Source: Clostridiales bacterium (GTDB lineage Bacteria > Bacillota > Clostridia > Lachnospirales > Lachnospiraceae). From it: 64,000 bases of DNA. The stretch lies in the NCBI GenBank assembly GCA_029010495.1, contig JAQXKO010000018.1, forward strand, positions 48,477-112,476, given 5' to 3'. Of this stretch, positions 27,027-38,907 are shown piece after piece; position 1 is the first letter of the stretch; every line of letters starts with the position of its first letter. The notes below the pieces were generated by a model. The model did not search any database and was not told the origin of the DNA. It worked only from the letters and a program-made list of their open reading frames with translations. A program made the translations under genes and the position numbers.

Positions 27027-27091
27027 TTATTTTTTACTAAATATTACATTTTTCGACATTATATGATAAAAGATGGTCTGTAAGATAATAC

Positions 27092-27152
27092 AAAAGACCA
27101 TTCCGTACTGTTAATAACCCTTTACCGGATTACCTCAATACGTAATGGTCTT
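27092..27152 (-). terminator. Terminator after the TSUP gene
   Basis: AAAAGACCATTCCGTA and TACGTAATGGTCTTTT pair over 16 bp with one mismatch. The 31-nt apical part contains its own small AATCC/GGGTT hairpin. On the minus strand TTTTGTATT follows. This probably ends the long pyrG-to-TSUP run. Confidence 0.8.
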
Positions 27153-27158
27153 TTTAAT

Positions 27159-27944
27159 TTACTGTTTATTCAATATTTTAAAGCCCATTATTACAATGCC
27201 GAGCACCATTAGAACCGCTCCGGTTACCCTGTTAAGAGTCTTTGCATCCGACTTATTGGCAAAAAGCGCTGCCATCCTTGCAAAAATGAATGTAAAAAAA
27301 ATGCAAAGCACAAGGCATATTATATCGGGCATTCCTCCCAACGCAAAATGACCTGCTGAACCGGTTAAGGCAGTAAATGTCATAATAAAAACACTTGTTC
27401 CGACTGCCGTTTTAAGCTCATATCCCAATACGGTTGTTAATGCCAGAAGAAGCATCATGCCTCCTCCTGCACCGATAAAACCGCATATAAATCCAATAAG
27501 AATACCGAATATAACTGACTTTACAATTTTGGCCCGTCCGTCCAGCTTTTCCATTGTCTCCTTGGTTGTCATAACGGGCTTAACGATAAATTTAACTCCT
27601 AAAAAGAATGTCATTACTACCGAAAAGCCGCTCATGGTTTTATTTGGAACCACGCTTGCAATGTAGCTTCCGAATAACGTAAAGGCCAGAACCGTCAACA
27701 TCATAATCATTCCGTTTTTTATGTCAAGATTACCGTTTCTTTTATATGTATAAGCACTGACTGCACTCGCAAGAACATCACTTGCCAGTGCTATGCCCAC
27801 CGCCTCATAAGCCTTCATGTCCAGAAATGTAATAAGCATCGGGCTGATAACCGCTGCCGCGCTCATACCTGCAAATCCCGTTCCGAGACCTGCTCCCAGA
27901 CCGGCAAACATACATACTGTTATTTTTATAATTAAATCAATCAT
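27159..27944 (-). CDS. TSUP (TauE/SafE) family permease
   Basis: The 261-residue membrane protein has about eight segments in two repeats, GLGAGLGTGFAGMSAAAVISP and GFICGFIGAGGGMMLLLALT, the duplicated TSUP signature. Members carry sulfite, sulfoacetate, taurine or other anions. It follows dapL by 43 nt on the same strand and is likely the last gene of the nitrogen operon, ending at the terminator just downstream. Its substrate is unknown; the position hints at an organic or sulfur anion linked to amino-acid metabolism. Confidence 0.9.
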   Translation of the reverse strand: MIDLIIKITVCMFAGLGAGLGTGFAGMSAAAVISPMLITFLDMKAYEAVGIALASDVLASAVSAYTYKRNGNLDIKNGMIMMLTVLAFTLFGSYIASVVPNKTMSGFSVVMTFFLGVKFIVKPVMTTKETMEKLDGRAKIVKSVIFGILIGFICGFIGAGGGMMLLLALTTVLGYELKTAVGTSVFIMTFTALTGSAGHFALGGMPDIICLVLCIFFTFIFARMAALFANKSDAKTLNRVTGAVLMVLGIVIMGFKILNKQ

Positions 27945-27987
27945 GCCAATCTCCCAAAATAATATTTTGAAAGACCTGCAAGCAAAT

Positions 27988-29202
27988 TTACAGTTTCACA
28001 ATTCTGTCAACAGCCTTAACAGTAGCTTCATAATTGCCAAAGGCCGTAAGTCTGAAATATCCTTCTCCGTGAGCTCCGAAACCGACACCCGGTGTGCCGA
28101 CTACATTTGCCTTTGTAAGAAGTCTGTCAAAAAATTCCCAGCTTGTAAGTCCTTCAGGAGTTTTCAGCCATATATACGGTGCATTAACTCCTCCCGAAAC
28201 AGTATACCCTGCTTTTTTCAGCCCGTCAAGAATATAAGCTGCATTACGCATATAATAATTAATTGTTTCTTTTATTTCTGCCTGACCTGCTTTAGAATAA
28301 ACTGCCTCTCCGGCTCTTTGAACTATATAAGGTGCTCCGTTATATTTGGTACCGTGTCTTCTTGCCCAGAGTGAATGAAGCTTTACTCCCTCACGCACAA
28401 GGTCTTTCGGAATAACTGTATAACCAAGTCTTAATCCCGTAAAGCCCGCGTTTTTCGAAAAAGAATGAAGCTCAATGGCACATTCTCTTGCTCCCTCACA
28501 TTCATAAATCGAGTGAGGAACATTCTGATCGCTGATATATGCTTCGTATGCAGCATCATATATAATGACAGAACCGTTTTTATTAGCATAGTCAACCCAT
28601 TCCTGAAGTACATCCTTTTCGATTGTAGCTCCCGTAGGATTGTTTGGGAAGCACAGATAAATTAAATCCGGTACTGTCTTTGGAAATTCTGGAGCAAACC
28701 CGTTTTCTGAAGTACACGGCATATAAACAATCTTTTCAAAGCCGCCCTTTTCGCAATCATATTTTCCCGACCTTCCGGCCATAACATTTGTATCAACGTA
28801 TACAGGATATACCGGGTCACAAACGGCAACCACATTATCCTTTCCGAAGATTTCCTGAATGTTACCTGAATCAGACTTTGCACCGTCTGAGACAAATATT
28901 TCATCTGCGGCAATATTGCAGCCACGCTTTATAAAATCATTTTCTGCAATTGCATTTCTTAAAAATTCATAACCGAGGTCAGGTGCATATCCGCGAAAGG
29001 TTTCCGCCCTCCCCATTTCATCAACTGCACTGTGAAGACTGGAAATGACAGCCGGAGGTAAAGGTCTTGTAACATCCCCTATCCCGAGTCTGATAATTTC
29101 CTTATCAGGATTTGCCTGTGCATATGCATTTACCTTTTTAGCTATTTCAGAGAACAGGTAGCTGCCCTGTAAATTTAAATAATCTTTATTAATTTTAACC
29201 AT
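27988..29202 (-). CDS. dapL: LL-diaminopimelate aminotransferase
   Basis: DapL converts tetrahydrodipicolinate directly to LL-DAP using glutamate as amino donor, bypassing the succinyl and acetyl routes. The 404-residue PLP enzyme begins [20 protein letters not shown] and has [30 protein letters not shown] and the PLP lysine in [17 protein letters not shown]. All are typical of DapL rather than generic aspartate aminotransferases. It lies 37 nt downstream of the ANTAR gene with AAGGTGG before the ATG, so it probably belongs to the glutamate-producing operon that feeds it. Confidence 0.95.
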   Translation of the reverse strand: MVKINKDYLNLQGSYLFSEIAKKVNAYAQANPDKEIIRLGIGDVTRPLPPAVISSLHSAVDEMGRAETFRGYAPDLGYEFLRNAIAENDFIKRGCNIAADEIFVSDGAKSDSGNIQEIFGKDNVVAVCDPVYPVYVDTNVMAGRSGKYDCEKGGFEKIVYMPCTSENGFAPEFPKTVPDLIYLCFPNNPTGATIEKDVLQEWVDYANKNGSVIIYDAAYEAYISDQNVPHSIYECEGARECAIELHSFSKNAGFTGLRLGYTVIPKDLVREGVKLHSLWARRHGTKYNGAPYIVQRAGEAVYSKAGQAEIKETINYYMRNAAYILDGLKKAGYTVSGGVNAPYIWLKTPEGLTSWEFFDRLLTKANVVGTPGVGFGAHGEGYFRLTAFGNYEATVKAVDRIVKL

Positions 29203-29239
29203 ATGTTAATACCACCTTATTATATTTCTGCTAAGAGCA

Positions 29240-29791
29240 TTATCCGTCACTTAAAAGTGTCAGAATCATCTGTGCCGATTCAACAAGCTTACGACTGTAA
29301 TCCATGCTGTTTTTCTGTATATATCTGAATGCCTCAGGCTCGCTCATACCGTTCCGCTCCATGAGAAGATGCTTTGCCTCGTCGACAATTTTATTTTCCT
29401 CCTCATTTCGCCTGACATACCCGGTTTTCTTTTTCCGTGGACGTCTGATATATTCATATAAAAGCATATCAATTGTGTTAATCAAATCTCTTGGTTTGAG
29501 CGGAAGCAACAGCTTAACCATGGCATCTCCGCCGGTCTCAAGTGACATGTCCTTTGTCAAAACTATCATTTTGAAGCAGGGAGGCAGGATTCCGGCAAGC
29601 TCATAATATCCCATATCTCTCAGATGTTTAGAACAGATGACTACTCCAAAATCCCTGTCGTTCGCTATACGAAGCACTTCAGAGCCTGTTTCACATATAC
29701 AAAGCTCAAAGGACATTCCGGCATTCCTTATAATTGATGTGATTTTTTCGGAATCAGTCGCTCTCGGCAGTGAAACAATTATACTGCCCAT
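29240..29791 (-). CDS. ANTAR-domain RNA-binding antiterminator with degenerate receiver
   Basis: ANTAR proteins bind paired or single hairpins with six-base loops in leader RNA and prevent terminator formation. The C-terminal ANTAR helices are clear (about 125-180: VDEAKHLLMERNGMSEPEAF, then RKLVESAQMIL). The N-terminal receiver-like domain lacks the acidic pocket. The position of the phosphoacceptor Asp reads VVICSKHLRDMGYYEL, so control by phosphorylation is unlikely. It starts 11 nt after glnA, as in clostridial glnA-glnR pairs. Matching hairpins occur in four nitrogen leaders of this window, including that of its own operon. Confidence 0.9.
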   Translation of the reverse strand: MGSIIVSLPRATDSEKITSIIRNAGMSFELCICETGSEVLRIANDRDFGVVICSKHLRDMGYYELAGILPPCFKMIVLTKDMSLETGGDAMVKLLLPLKPRDLINTIDMLLYEYIRRPRKKKTGYVRRNEEENKIVDEAKHLLMERNGMSEPEAFRYIQKNSMDYSRKLVESAQMILTLLSDG

Positions 29792-29802
29792 AAATGTACC
29801 AC

Positions 29803-31077
29803 CTACATTTTTGAAAGATATTTATTAACTTCCCAGTCCGAAACCTGAAGCATATAATCATTCCATTCCTTCTTTTTAACGGAACTGTATATTGCTACAA
29901 ATTCTTCACCCAGAACTTCCTTAAGCAGAGTACTGTTTTCAAATGCCTCAACCGCATCCTTAAGATTTTCAGGAAGCTTCAGTTCCTCTTCTGACAATGA
30001 TGCAGCATATTCATCAGGATCAATGCATTCATTCACACCTCTTAAGCCTGCTGCAAATGTTACGGCAAGCGCAAGATAAGGATTGGCCGACGGATCAGGA
30101 AAACGAAGTTCAATTTTTGTCTGTCCAAACGTCTTTCTGAATTTTACAAGAGCATTTTCACCCTTTCTTGACCAGTTAATCCTGCCGGGTGCGTCAAAAC
30201 CCGATAATAATCTCTTGTAAGAATTTACAATCGGATTTGTAATTGCACAAAGCTCCTTTGCATACTTTAATATTCCGCCGATAAAGTATCTGCCTTCAGG
30301 ATTATCATATCCCAGAACATCTTCTCCGTTTTTAAAAAGTGAGAAGTTAAGGTGCATACCGGAGCCTGCGACATCCATCCTTGGTTTAGGCATAAATGTT
30401 GCATAAAGTCCGAAACGCTTTGCAATGCTTCTGACTGCAAATTTAAAGGTGACAAGCTGGTCAGCCGCCTTTTTACATTCACCCTGTCTAAAATCAATTT
30501 CATGCTGGGCAGGCGCTTTTTCATGATGTGACGATTCAATTTCGAAGCCCATCTCCTCAAGATTCAACACCATATCCCTTCTGGCATTTTCTCCAAGGTC
30601 AATCGGACCTACATCCATATATCCGGCGCTTTCATGCGTTACTATGGTAGGTATACCGTTTTCATCAGTATGAAAAAGGAAAAACTCACATTCGGCATCA
30701 ACCAGACACTTATAACCCTGTTCTTTTCCCTTATTAATCACTTTTTTCAGAATAGTTCTCGGACACAGTGCAAAAGGCTTACCCTCCGAATTATAAACAT
30801 CACAGATTATTTTACCTACTCTGCCCTGCTGTGGTCTCCATGGTAAAATAACAAATGTGTCAAGGTCAGGATGAAGATAAAGCTCCTCATCATATTGATA
30901 AAGGTTATCAAAAAGTGCTGAACCGTCGAAAAAATACTCATTATTAATAACCCTGTCCATCTGTCCAGGCGTTACGGCTATATTTTTCAAATTGCCGAAC
31001 ATGTCTACAAACTGTAATCTGATAAATTCCACGTCCTCCTCTTCTATGAGACGTAAAATTTCTTCTCTGTTAGCCAT
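29803..31077 (-). CDS. glnA: Glutamine synthetase type I
   Basis: GlnA makes glutamine from glutamate, ammonium and ATP. The 424-residue protein starts MANREEILRLIEEEDVEFIR and has DGSALFDNLYQYDEELYLHP. The metal/glutamate region is GSGMHLNFSL, and NPYLALAVTFAAGLRG lies near the adenylylation-loop side. The length is slightly under the usual 440, as in GSI-alpha enzymes, which are feedback-inhibited rather than adenylylated. It lies between gltD and the ANTAR gene with short gaps, so GS and GOGAT are produced together. A second, type III synthetase is at 41.9 kb. Confidence 0.96.
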   Translation of the reverse strand: MANREEILRLIEEEDVEFIRLQFVDMFGNLKNIAVTPGQMDRVINNEYFFDGSALFDNLYQYDEELYLHPDLDTFVILPWRPQQGRVGKIICDVYNSEGKPFALCPRTILKKVINKGKEQGYKCLVDAECEFFLFHTDENGIPTIVTHESAGYMDVGPIDLGENARRDMVLNLEEMGFEIESSHHEKAPAQHEIDFRQGECKKAADQLVTFKFAVRSIAKRFGLYATFMPKPRMDVAGSGMHLNFSLFKNGEDVLGYDNPEGRYFIGGILKYAKELCAITNPIVNSYKRLLSGFDAPGRINWSRKGENALVKFRKTFGQTKIELRFPDPSANPYLALAVTFAAGLRGVNECIDPDEYAASLSEEELKLPENLKDAVEAFENSTLLKEVLGEEFVAIYSSVKKKEWNDYMLQVSDWEVNKYLSKM

Positions 31078-31105
31078 ACTGTTAAATCCTTTCCCACATA
31101 ATTAT

Positions 31106-32614
31106 TTATAGATTGGTATAACCCATTAAGGAATAGTCCACAGCCTTTGCAGCTTCCCTTCCCTCTTTAATGGCCCATACAACCAAAGACTGGCCTCTGT
31201 GCATGTCACCTGCCGTAAATACACGTTCACGGCTGGTCTCATACATACCCTGCTTTGTATCTACATTTGTTCTTTCGTTACATTTTACCCCAAAATCATC
31301 TCTTATGTAAAGCTCTGAACCCAAAAAACCTGCAGCAATTAAGACTAAATCTGCATTTATTGTGTTTTCGGTACCGGGAACAGGCACCATCATAAAGCGT
31401 CCTGTCTTTTCATCCTGTTTACTTTCAAGACCGACTGTCCTGACGGCGCACAGCTTGCCCTCTTCATTTTTGACAAACTCAGTTACGGTTGTCTTGAAAA
31501 TTCTTGGATCATGACCAAACTTTGCGATAGCCTCCTGCTGGCCATAATCAGTCTTTAAGACCTTTGGCCACTCCGGCCACGGATTGGAGGCAGCTCTTTC
31601 TTCACATGGCTTTGGCATCATCTCAAGCTGGATTACCTCACCTGCCCCAAGACGAATACTTGTGCCCACACAGTCATTACCCGTATCACCGCCGCCTATT
31701 ACAACAACACTCTTACCCTTTAATGAGCCGAAAGAATAGTCCTTTGCATTGATAATCTTTGCTGAATCGTAATCGTTGTCCATAAGCTTTTTGCTGACTT
31801 CCTTTAAAAAGTCGACTGCAAAATAAATACCTGTTGCATCTCTTCCGGGAACATTTATGTCTCTCGGATTGGAAGCTCCGCAGCAGAGTACAACCCTGTC
31901 ATATTGTTCAAGAAGCTTTGCGGCAGAAATATCCTTTCCTACGTTTACATTACACTTAAACTCGATTCCGGTTTTTTCCATCACTGCAATTCTGCGGTCG
32001 ATGACTCTTTTATCGAGCTTCATGTTAGGAATTCCGTATCTTAACAATCCGCCGATTCTGTCATTTCTCTCATATACCGTAACTTTATGACCTCTTCTGT
32101 TAAGACTCTGTGCAACCGCAAGTCCTGAAGGACCTGAGCCTACTACGGCAACTGTTTTACCTGTCCTTACCTTTGGAGGTTCTTCATCCACAAGTCCGTG
32201 CTCATATGCATATTCAATAATTGCCTTTTCATTTTCCTTTGTGGCTACAGGCGCCGCAACAAGACCGCAGGTGCATGCCGCCTCGCAAAGTGCAGGACAA
32301 ACTCTTGATGTAAACTCAGGAAAACTGTGTGTTTTACTTAGTCTGATATAAGCCTGTTCATAATTGCCTCTGTATACAAGATCATTTGTTTCCGGTACAA
32401 GATTATGAAGCGGACAGCCTGATGCCATTCCCGCAATCATAGTACCAGCCTGGCAAAAAGGAACGCCGCATGACATACATCTTGCGCCCTGCCTTTCCTG
32501 TTCTTCCGGTTGTAATCGTTCATGAAATTCTTCAAAATTTTCTATTCTTTTTAACGGAGGAACCGATACAGGGTCCCTCCTTTCGTATTCTAAAAATCCA
32601 GTAGCCTTTCCCAT
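31106..32614 (-). CDS. gltD: Glutamate synthase small subunit
   Basis: GltD passes electrons from NAD(P)H through FAD and Fe-S clusters to GltB. The 502-residue protein has the N-terminal cluster cysteines in RCMSCGVPFCQAG and CPALCEAACTCGL. The FAD-binding GSGPSGLAVAQSLNRRGHKV and the NAD(P)H-binding VVIGGGDTGNDCVGTSIRLG are both present. It follows gltB by 12 nt and is followed by glnA after 28 nt. The length is normal for the family. Confidence 0.97.
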   Translation of the reverse strand: MGKATGFLEYERRDPVSVPPLKRIENFEEFHERLQPEEQERQGARCMSCGVPFCQAGTMIAGMASGCPLHNLVPETNDLVYRGNYEQAYIRLSKTHSFPEFTSRVCPALCEAACTCGLVAAPVATKENEKAIIEYAYEHGLVDEEPPKVRTGKTVAVVGSGPSGLAVAQSLNRRGHKVTVYERNDRIGGLLRYGIPNMKLDKRVIDRRIAVMEKTGIEFKCNVNVGKDISAAKLLEQYDRVVLCCGASNPRDINVPGRDATGIYFAVDFLKEVSKKLMDNDYDSAKIINAKDYSFGSLKGKSVVVIGGGDTGNDCVGTSIRLGAGEVIQLEMMPKPCEERAASNPWPEWPKVLKTDYGQQEAIAKFGHDPRIFKTTVTEFVKNEEGKLCAVRTVGLESKQDEKTGRFMMVPVPGTENTINADLVLIAAGFLGSELYIRDDFGVKCNERTNVDTKQGMYETSRERVFTAGDMHRGQSLVVWAIKEGREAAKAVDYSLMGYTNL

Positions 32615-32626
32615 GGCGGTGCCTCC

Positions 32627-35600
32627 TTACTTAAAATGCTCATAGAAAGCTTCAATCTGTGCCTTCTCATGATCCATACCCTGCTCTTCAAATGCAGCTG
32701 TCATCTGTACCATTTTCTTATAATCTTCAGGAATTATCTTCTTGAACTTTGTTATCGCGCTGTCAAAGTCCTTCAATAATTCTGCTGCCTTCTTAGAACC
32801 GGTATATTTAAGATGATTTTCAAGCATTGTCTTTAACATAATTCTGTCAGCCTTATTTTCAACCTTTTCCATAAGAACCATTTCCTTATTGAGGTTTCTG
32901 TAAAGGCGATTGTTTTCATCAAAAACAAATGCAATACCACCACTCATACCTGCCGCAAAGTTCTTTCCCGTAGGACCGAGTATGACTGCCACGCCGCCGG
33001 TCATGTATTCACAGCCATGCTCGCCGACACCCTCAACAACGGTCCTGGCTCCGGAGTTTCTTACACAGAACCTTTCTCCTGCCATACCTGCGATATACGC
33101 CTCGCCTGAGGTTGCTCCGTAAAGTGCCACATTTCCGACAATAATATTGTCCTCTGCCTCATAAGCTGCTTCCTTTGGTGCCTTAAGTATCAGCTTTCCT
33201 CCGGATAAGCCCTTACCGAAGTAATCGTTGCTGTCACCCGTAAGAACAATTGTCTCACCTGCCACGGCAAAAGCTCCGAAGCTCTGTCCGCCTGCACCGG
33301 TACAGTTTATGGTAATCGTATCCTCCTTAAGACCTTCAGGATGAGCCTTTGTTATTTCGGAACCGATAAGTGTACCGAATGTTCTGTTAATATTTGTAAC
33401 TGTAGTATCAACTGTCTTTGGCGTACCCTTCTTAATTGCTTCCTTTAAGCCCTTAACTCCTGCCAGAAGTGACTCGTCAAGCTCTTTTTCAAGCTTAAAA
33501 TCATAGGCTGCGGAAGAATCAAATGTACATTCTTCATCTGAACATTTTACAAGAATCTTATCAAGTAAAATCTTCTCGGCGTTTCCTGTAAGGGAAGCCT
33601 TTTTCCTTAAAAGATCCGTTCTGCCGACAAGCTCTTTGACAGTTCTGACACCAAGCTTTGACATGTACTCCCTCAGCTCCTCCGCAATAAACAGCATGAA
33701 GTTTTCAACATATTCCGGCTTGCCGATAAATTTCTTTCTGAGCTCAGGATTCTGTGTTGCCACACCCATCGGACATGTATCAAGATTACATACTCTCATC
33801 ATTACACAGCCAAGTGTTACAAGCGGAGCAGTTGCAAAACCGAATTCCTCAGCACCAAGTATTGCAGCAATTGCCACATCACGTCCGCTCATAAGCTTTC
33901 CATCGGTTTCAATAACAACCTGCTTACGAAGACCGTTCATAATAAGTGTCTGGTGAGTTTCCGCAAGACCAAGCTCCCAAGGAAGACCGGCATTATGAAT
34001 TGAACTGAGCGGAGCAGCTCCCGTACCACCATCATAGCCGGATATAAGAATTACTCCGGCACCGGCCTTTGCAACGCCGGCTGCGATAGTTCCCACACCT
34101 GTTTCCGAAACGAGTTTTACGGATATACGTGCTGCCTTATTAGCATTTTTAAGGTCATAAATAAGCTGGGCCAGATCCTCAATCGAATAAATATCATGAT
34201 GAGGCGGAGGTGATATAAGGCTAACACCCGGTGTCGAATGTCTTGTTCTGGCAATCCAAGGATAAACCTTTTTGCCCGGCAGATGACCGCCCTCACCCGG
34301 CTTTGCGCCCTGGGCCATTTTAATCTGTATTTCCTTTGCGCTGCATAAATATTTACTTGTTACACCGAAACGGCCGCTGGCAACCTGCTTGATTGCAGAG
34401 CTTCTGTCATGCTTAGTTCCTGCCGAAAGAATACGCTCATCACTTTCACCGCCCTCACCGCTGTTTGACTTTCCGTGGAGACGGTTCATGGCAATTGCAA
34501 GTGCCTCATGTGCTTCCTCTGATATGGAGCCGTATGACATGGCACCTGTCTTAAAACGCTTTACAATTTCTGCAGCAGGCTCAACCTCATTAAGAGGAAC
34601 CGGATTCTCCGTATAATTGAATTCAAGAAGACTTCTGAGATAACCGGTTTCTTCGCTGTCTACCATTGTAGTATACTGCTTGAATTTATCATAACTGCCC
34701 TCTCTTGCAGCCATCTGAAGCATATGAATTGTCTTAGGGTTATATCTGTGCTGCTCACCCTCAGAACGCATCTTATGACGACCAAGAGAGTCAATTGTAA
34801 GGTCTGTTTCAAGACCCAACGGATCAAATGCCTTTGAATGCTGACGATCAGTATTATCAGCAATATCCTTTAATGTGATACCGCCGATACGTGATACGGT
34901 ACCGGTAAAATATTTATCAATAACATCCTTGGATATGGCAAGTGCCTCAAAAATTCTGCTGCCCATATATGACTGGATGGTAGATATACCCATCTTTGAA
35001 GCAATCTTTACAATACCCTGAATAATTGCATGGTCATAATCATCTACCGCTGCATAATAATCCTTTTGTAATAGCTCCTCATCAATAAGCTTTGCGATTG
35101 ATGCGTGTGCAAGATATGGGTTGATGGCGCAGGCCCCGTAACCCATAAGTGTTGCAAAATGGTGAACGAGTCTTGGCTCAGCCGATTCAAGAATCAGTGA
35201 CATTGCAGTACATTTCTTTGTCTGAACAAGATGACGGTGAACAGCAGCCACTGCAAGAAGTGACGGAATTGCCACATGGTTTTCATCAACTCCCCTGTCG
35301 GAAAGAATAAGAATGTTTGCACCGTTTTTGTAGGCTCTGTCAACCTCAACAAAAAGATGCTCAATTGCCCTTTCAAGAGGAGTGCTCTTATAATAAAGCA
35401 TTGAAACCTTTTCAACCTTAAAATTCTTTGAATTAAGATGAGATATCTTAAGCAGATCAAGATCTGTAAGAATAGGATTCTGAATCATTAACATATGACA
35501 GTTTTCAGGGCTTTCCGAAAGAAGGTTTCCATTCTTACCTACATAAATGGTTGTTGCAGTTACAATTTTTTCTCTTGCCGCATCAATTGGCGGATTTGTA

Positions 35601-37177
35601 ACCTGGGCAAAGAGCTGTTTAAAATAGTAAAACAGAGGCTGATACTGTTTTGACAATACTGCAACAGGCGTATCAACACCCATTGCTCCGATCTGCTCTG
35701 AGCCGTTAAGCGCCATATTGCAGATTCCCTCTTTATAGTCTTCATATGTATATCCAAATGCCTTCTGAAGTCTTATAAGGTCTTCACCATCAATTGACGG
35801 TACCTTTTCATTCGGAATCTTTATTTCCTTAAGTGTCAGAAGATTACTGTCGAGCCATTCACCGTAAGGTTCCTTGTTTGCATATATTTCCTTAAGCTCA
35901 TGGTCGGAAATAATCATACCCTTTACTGTATCAACAAGAAGCATCTTGCCCGGATGAAGTCTTTCCTTCTTAATAATATGTGCTTCATCAATAGGCAGAA
36001 CACCCACCTCCGAGGACAGTATAAGACGTCCGTCATCAAGAACGTAATAACGGGATGGTCTTAACCCGTTTCTGTCAAGAATTGCTCCCATGACATCACC
36101 GTCAGAGAAAAGAATTGATGCAGGGCCGTCCCATGGCTCCATCATGGTAGCATAATACTGGTAGAAATCTCTTTCCTCCTTGGATATTGTATCATTATGC
36201 TCCCATGGCTCGGGAATCAATATCATTGCGGCAAGTGCCGGATCCATTCCTCCCATAATCATGAACTCCAGTGCATTATCAAGCATCGCACTGTCAGAGC
36301 CCTCTGCATTAATAATAGGCAGAACCTTTGCAAGATCCTCTTCAGAGAAGCAGTTTGTATGAATTGTTTCTTCTCTTGCAAGCATCTTGTCAACATTTCC
36401 CTTAATAGTGTTAATTTCACCGTTGTGAACGACAAATCTGTTAGGATGAGCCCTGTGCCAGCTTGGATTTGTATTAGTTGAGAAACGTGAATGTACCAGG
36501 GCTATGGCTGATTCATAATCACAGTCCTGTAAGTCATTAAAGAAAAGTCTTAACTGACCTACAAGAAACATTCCCTTATATACAATTGTCCTGCATGAAA
36601 GTGAAGGAACATATGTATCCTCATTACTCTGCTCAAACACACGTCTGATTACATAAAGCTTTCTGTCAAAGTCAAGATCCTTTGCGAGTACGGCAGGACG
36701 TTTTACAAATCCCTGGAAAACCTTCGGACATGATTCCAAAGCCTTAGTACCAAGCACGTCTTTACATACAGAGACTTCTCTCCAGCCCAAAAATGTCAGT
36801 CCTTCCTTTTCAACAATGACCTCAAACATTTTCATGGCCTGGCGGAGCTTTAATTCCTCCTGCGGGAAGAAAAACATACCGACACCATATTGTCTTTCAT
36901 TACCGATTTCAATATTTTCTTTTTTACATACCTTCTTTAAAAATTTGTGCGGAATCTGAGTTAATATACCGACACCATCACCTGTTTTACCTTCAGCATC
37001 CTTGCCGGCTCTGTGTTCAAGATTTTCAACAATTTTTAAAGCATCATCAACAATCTGATGATTTTTCTTTCCGTATATATTCACGATTGCGCCGATACCG
37101 CAGTTATCGTGTTCAAAAGAGCTGTCATAAAGACCTGCTCCGTTTAATAATTCCTGTTGTCCAACTATATCACTCAT
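32627..37177 (-). CDS. gltB: Glutamate synthase large subunit
   Basis: GltB transfers the amide of glutamine to 2-oxoglutarate, giving two glutamates. The 1516-residue protein has a 25-residue propeptide before the class II amidotransferase nucleophile Cys26 ([11 protein letters not shown]). The FMN/synthase domain contains [14 protein letters not shown]. The 3Fe-4S motif [12 protein letters not shown] gives the Cys-x5-Cys-x4-Cys pattern, and the C-terminal beta-helix contains [20 protein letters not shown]. Its ATG overlaps the pyrG stop (ATGA), so translation is coupled to CTP synthase. Confidence 0.97.
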   Translation of the reverse strand: MSDIVGQQELLNGAGLYDSSFEHDNCGIGAIVNIYGKKNHQIVDDALKIVENLEHRAGKDAEGKTGDGVGILTQIPHKFLKKVCKKENIEIGNERQYGVGMFFFPQEELKLRQAMKMFEVIVEKEGLTFLGWREVSVCKDVLGTKALESCPKVFQGFVKRPAVLAKDLDFDRKLYVIRRVFEQSNEDTYVPSLSCRTIVYKGMFLVGQLRLFFNDLQDCDYESAIALVHSRFSTNTNPSWHRAHPNRFVVHNGEINTIKGNVDKMLAREETIHTNCFSEEDLAKVLPIINAEGSDSAMLDNALEFMIMGGMDPALAAMILIPEPWEHNDTISKEERDFYQYYATMMEPWDGPASILFSDGDVMGAILDRNGLRPSRYYVLDDGRLILSSEVGVLPIDEAHIIKKERLHPGKMLLVDTVKGMIISDHELKEIYANKEPYGEWLDSNLLTLKEIKIPNEKVPSIDGEDLIRLQKAFGYTYEDYKEGICNMALNGSEQIGAMGVDTPVAVLSKQYQPLFYYFKQLFAQVTNPPIDAAREKIVTATTIYVGKNGNLLSESPENCHMLMIQNPILTDLDLLKISHLNSKNFKVEKVSMLYYKSTPLERAIEHLFVEVDRAYKNGANILILSDRGVDENHVAIPSLLAVAAVHRHLVQTKKCTAMSLILESAEPRLVHHFATLMGYGACAINPYLAHASIAKLIDEELLQKDYYAAVDDYDHAIIQGIVKIASKMGISTIQSYMGSRIFEALAISKDVIDKYFTGTVSRIGGITLKDIADNTDRQHSKAFDPLGLETDLTIDSLGRHKMRSEGEQHRYNPKTIHMLQMAAREGSYDKFKQYTTMVDSEETGYLRSLLEFNYTENPVPLNEVEPAAEIVKRFKTGAMSYGSISEEAHEALAIAMNRLHGKSNSGEGGESDERILSAGTKHDRSSAIKQVASGRFGVTSKYLCSAKEIQIKMAQGAKPGEGGHLPGKKVYPWIARTRHSTPGVSLISPPPHHDIYSIEDLAQLIYDLKNANKAARISVKLVSETGVGTIAAGVAKAGAGVILISGYDGGTGAAPLSSIHNAGLPWELGLAETHQTLIMNGLRKQVVIETDGKLMSGRDVAIAAILGAEEFGFATAPLVTLGCVMMRVCNLDTCPMGVATQNPELRKKFIGKPEYVENFMLFIAEELREYMSKLGVRTVKELVGRTDLLRKKASLTGNAEKILLDKILVKCSDEECTFDSSAAYDFKLEKELDESLLAGVKGLKEAIKKGTPKTVDTTVTNINRTFGTLIGSEITKAHPEGLKEDTITINCTGAGGQSFGAFAVAGETIVLTGDSNDYFGKGLSGGKLILKAPKEAAYEAEDNIIVGNVALYGATSGEAYIAGMAGERFCVRNSGARTVVEGVGEHGCEYMTGGVAVILGPTGKNFAAGMSGGIAFVFDENNRLYRNLNKEMVLMEKVENKADRIMLKTMLENHLKYTGSKKAAELLKDFDSAITKFKKIIPEDYKKMVQMTAAFEEQGMDHEKAQIEAFYEHFK

Positions 37178-38784
37178 TTTATTGTCTCCTTTGCTTTCAG
37201 ACTTGCCTCTACAAGACCTAAGAATAATGGATGAGGAGCATCCGGTCTTGATTTAAATTCCGGATGTGCCTGTGTTGCCACAAAGTACGGATGGCTGCTA
37301 AGCTCAATCATTTCAACAATATGTCCGTCCGGTGAAAGTCCGGATAAGGTCATGCCGTTTTTTTCAAGCAGTTCCCTGTAATCATTGTTAACTTCATATC
37401 TGTGCCTGTGCCTTTCCGAAATCTGCTCCCTGTCATACAGACCATATGCCCTGCTGTTACGATTAAGCACACACGGATATGCGCCAAGTCTTAATGTACC
37501 TCCCAGATTTTCCACTCCGTTCTGGTCAGGCATTAATGCAATAACAGGGTTTGTTGTTTCAGGATTAAATTCTATGCTTGCAGCATCATTAAGCCCGATA
37601 ACGTTTCTTGCATATTCAACAATTGAAAGCTGCATACCCAGACATATACCGAGAAACGGCACATTATTTGTTCTTGCATATTTTATTGCACATATCTTGC
37701 CTTCAATTCCACGACTGCCGAAGCCGCCCGGAATAATAATTCCGTCTGCGCAATTTAACTTATCCGCAGCGTTGTCATCATTTACATCCTCGGAATCAAT
37801 CCATTGAATTGATACATTTGCCTTATTTGCAATTGCAGCGTGCCTTACTGCCTCAGCCACGCTAAGATATGCATCATGAAGCGCCACATATTTTCCCACA
37901 ATGGCTATTGATACATTTTTTGTTGAAGAATGAATATTCTCAACCATTTCAATCCATCCCGTCAAATCCGGCTCCGGACAAGGAATATGAAGACATTCAC
38001 ATACGGCCTGCGCAAGCTTTTCCTCCTCAAGCATCAACGGTACCTCATAAAGAGAAGGCGCATCAAGATTTTGAAGAACATGTTCCTTTTTGACATTACA
38101 GAAAAGAGCTATTTTACTTCTCATATTGTCGTCTACCGGATAATCAGAACGACATACAAGAATGTCAGGCCATATACCCATGCTCTGAAGCTCCTTTACA
38201 CTCATCTGCGTAGGCTTTGTCTTCATTTCGCCCGATGCCTTAAGATAAGGAATCAGCGTTACCTGAATAAGAATTGCATTTTCCCTGCCGACCTCTGCCT
38301 GAAACTGTCTGATGGCTTCCAAAAACGGCCGGCTTTCAATATCTCCTACGGTACCTCCGACCTCTATTATCGAGATTGTTTCCTCGTCATCGGTTTTTGC
38401 TTTATAAAAATGATTTTTAATTTCATTTGTAACATGAGGAATAACCTGAACCGTTCCTCCGCCGTAATCACCATGTCTTTCTTTGTTAAGAATTGACCAG
38501 TATATCTTTCCCGTTGTTACGTTTGAATTATGATCAAGACTTTCATTGATAAATCTTTCATAATGACCAAGGTCAAGATCGGTTTCAGTTCCGTCATCAG
38601 TTACAAATACTTCACCATGCTGTATAGGATTCATGGTACCGGGATCAACATTTATGTACGGATCAAATTTCTGCATAGTCACATGATACCCTCTGGCCTT
38701 TAACAGTCTTCCAAGAGATGCTGCCGTAATACCCTTGCCAAGTCCCGAAACCACTCCGCCGGTCACAAATACATATTTAACCAT
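37174..38784 (-). CDS. pyrG: CTP synthase
   Basis: PyrG aminates UTP to CTP using glutamine and ATP. The 536-residue protein has the synthetase domain starting [20 protein letters not shown] and [17 protein letters not shown]. The C-terminal class I amidotransferase domain has its nucleophile Cys in [16 protein letters not shown] and [13 protein letters not shown] near the end. The ATG at 38784 follows AAGGAGGCAG; the longer frame has no ribosome site. It heads the glutamate-synthase operon behind an attenuator leader, an unusual placement. The leader does not start with the GGG run used by the B. subtilis pyrG attenuator. Confidence 0.97.
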   Translation of the reverse strand: MVKYVFVTGGVVSGLGKGITAASLGRLLKARGYHVTMQKFDPYINVDPGTMNPIQHGEVFVTDDGTETDLDLGHYERFINESLDHNSNVTTGKIYWSILNKERHGDYGGGTVQVIPHVTNEIKNHFYKAKTDDEETISIIEVGGTVGDIESRPFLEAIRQFQAEVGRENAILIQVTLIPYLKASGEMKTKPTQMSVKELQSMGIWPDILVCRSDYPVDDNMRSKIALFCNVKKEHVLQNLDAPSLYEVPLMLEEEKLAQAVCECLHIPCPEPDLTGWIEMVENIHSSTKNVSIAIVGKYVALHDAYLSVAEAVRHAAIANKANVSIQWIDSEDVNDDNAADKLNCADGIIIPGGFGSRGIEGKICAIKYARTNNVPFLGICLGMQLSIVEYARNVIGLNDAASIEFNPETTNPVIALMPDQNGVENLGGTLRLGAYPCVLNRNSRAYGLYDREQISERHRHRYEVNNDYRELLEKNGMTLSGLSPDGHIVEMIELSSHPYFVATQAHPEFKSRPDAPHPLFLGLVEASLKAKETIK

Positions 38785-38907
38785 TACTGCCTCCTTACTT
38801 TTTCTTATGCGGTAACAACTATCCCATATCATCCGTCTTTCACATAACTATATGAAAAACAGACTTAATATTATGAACCCTTCCTTCCATCCCACAAAAA
38901 AGGAAAC

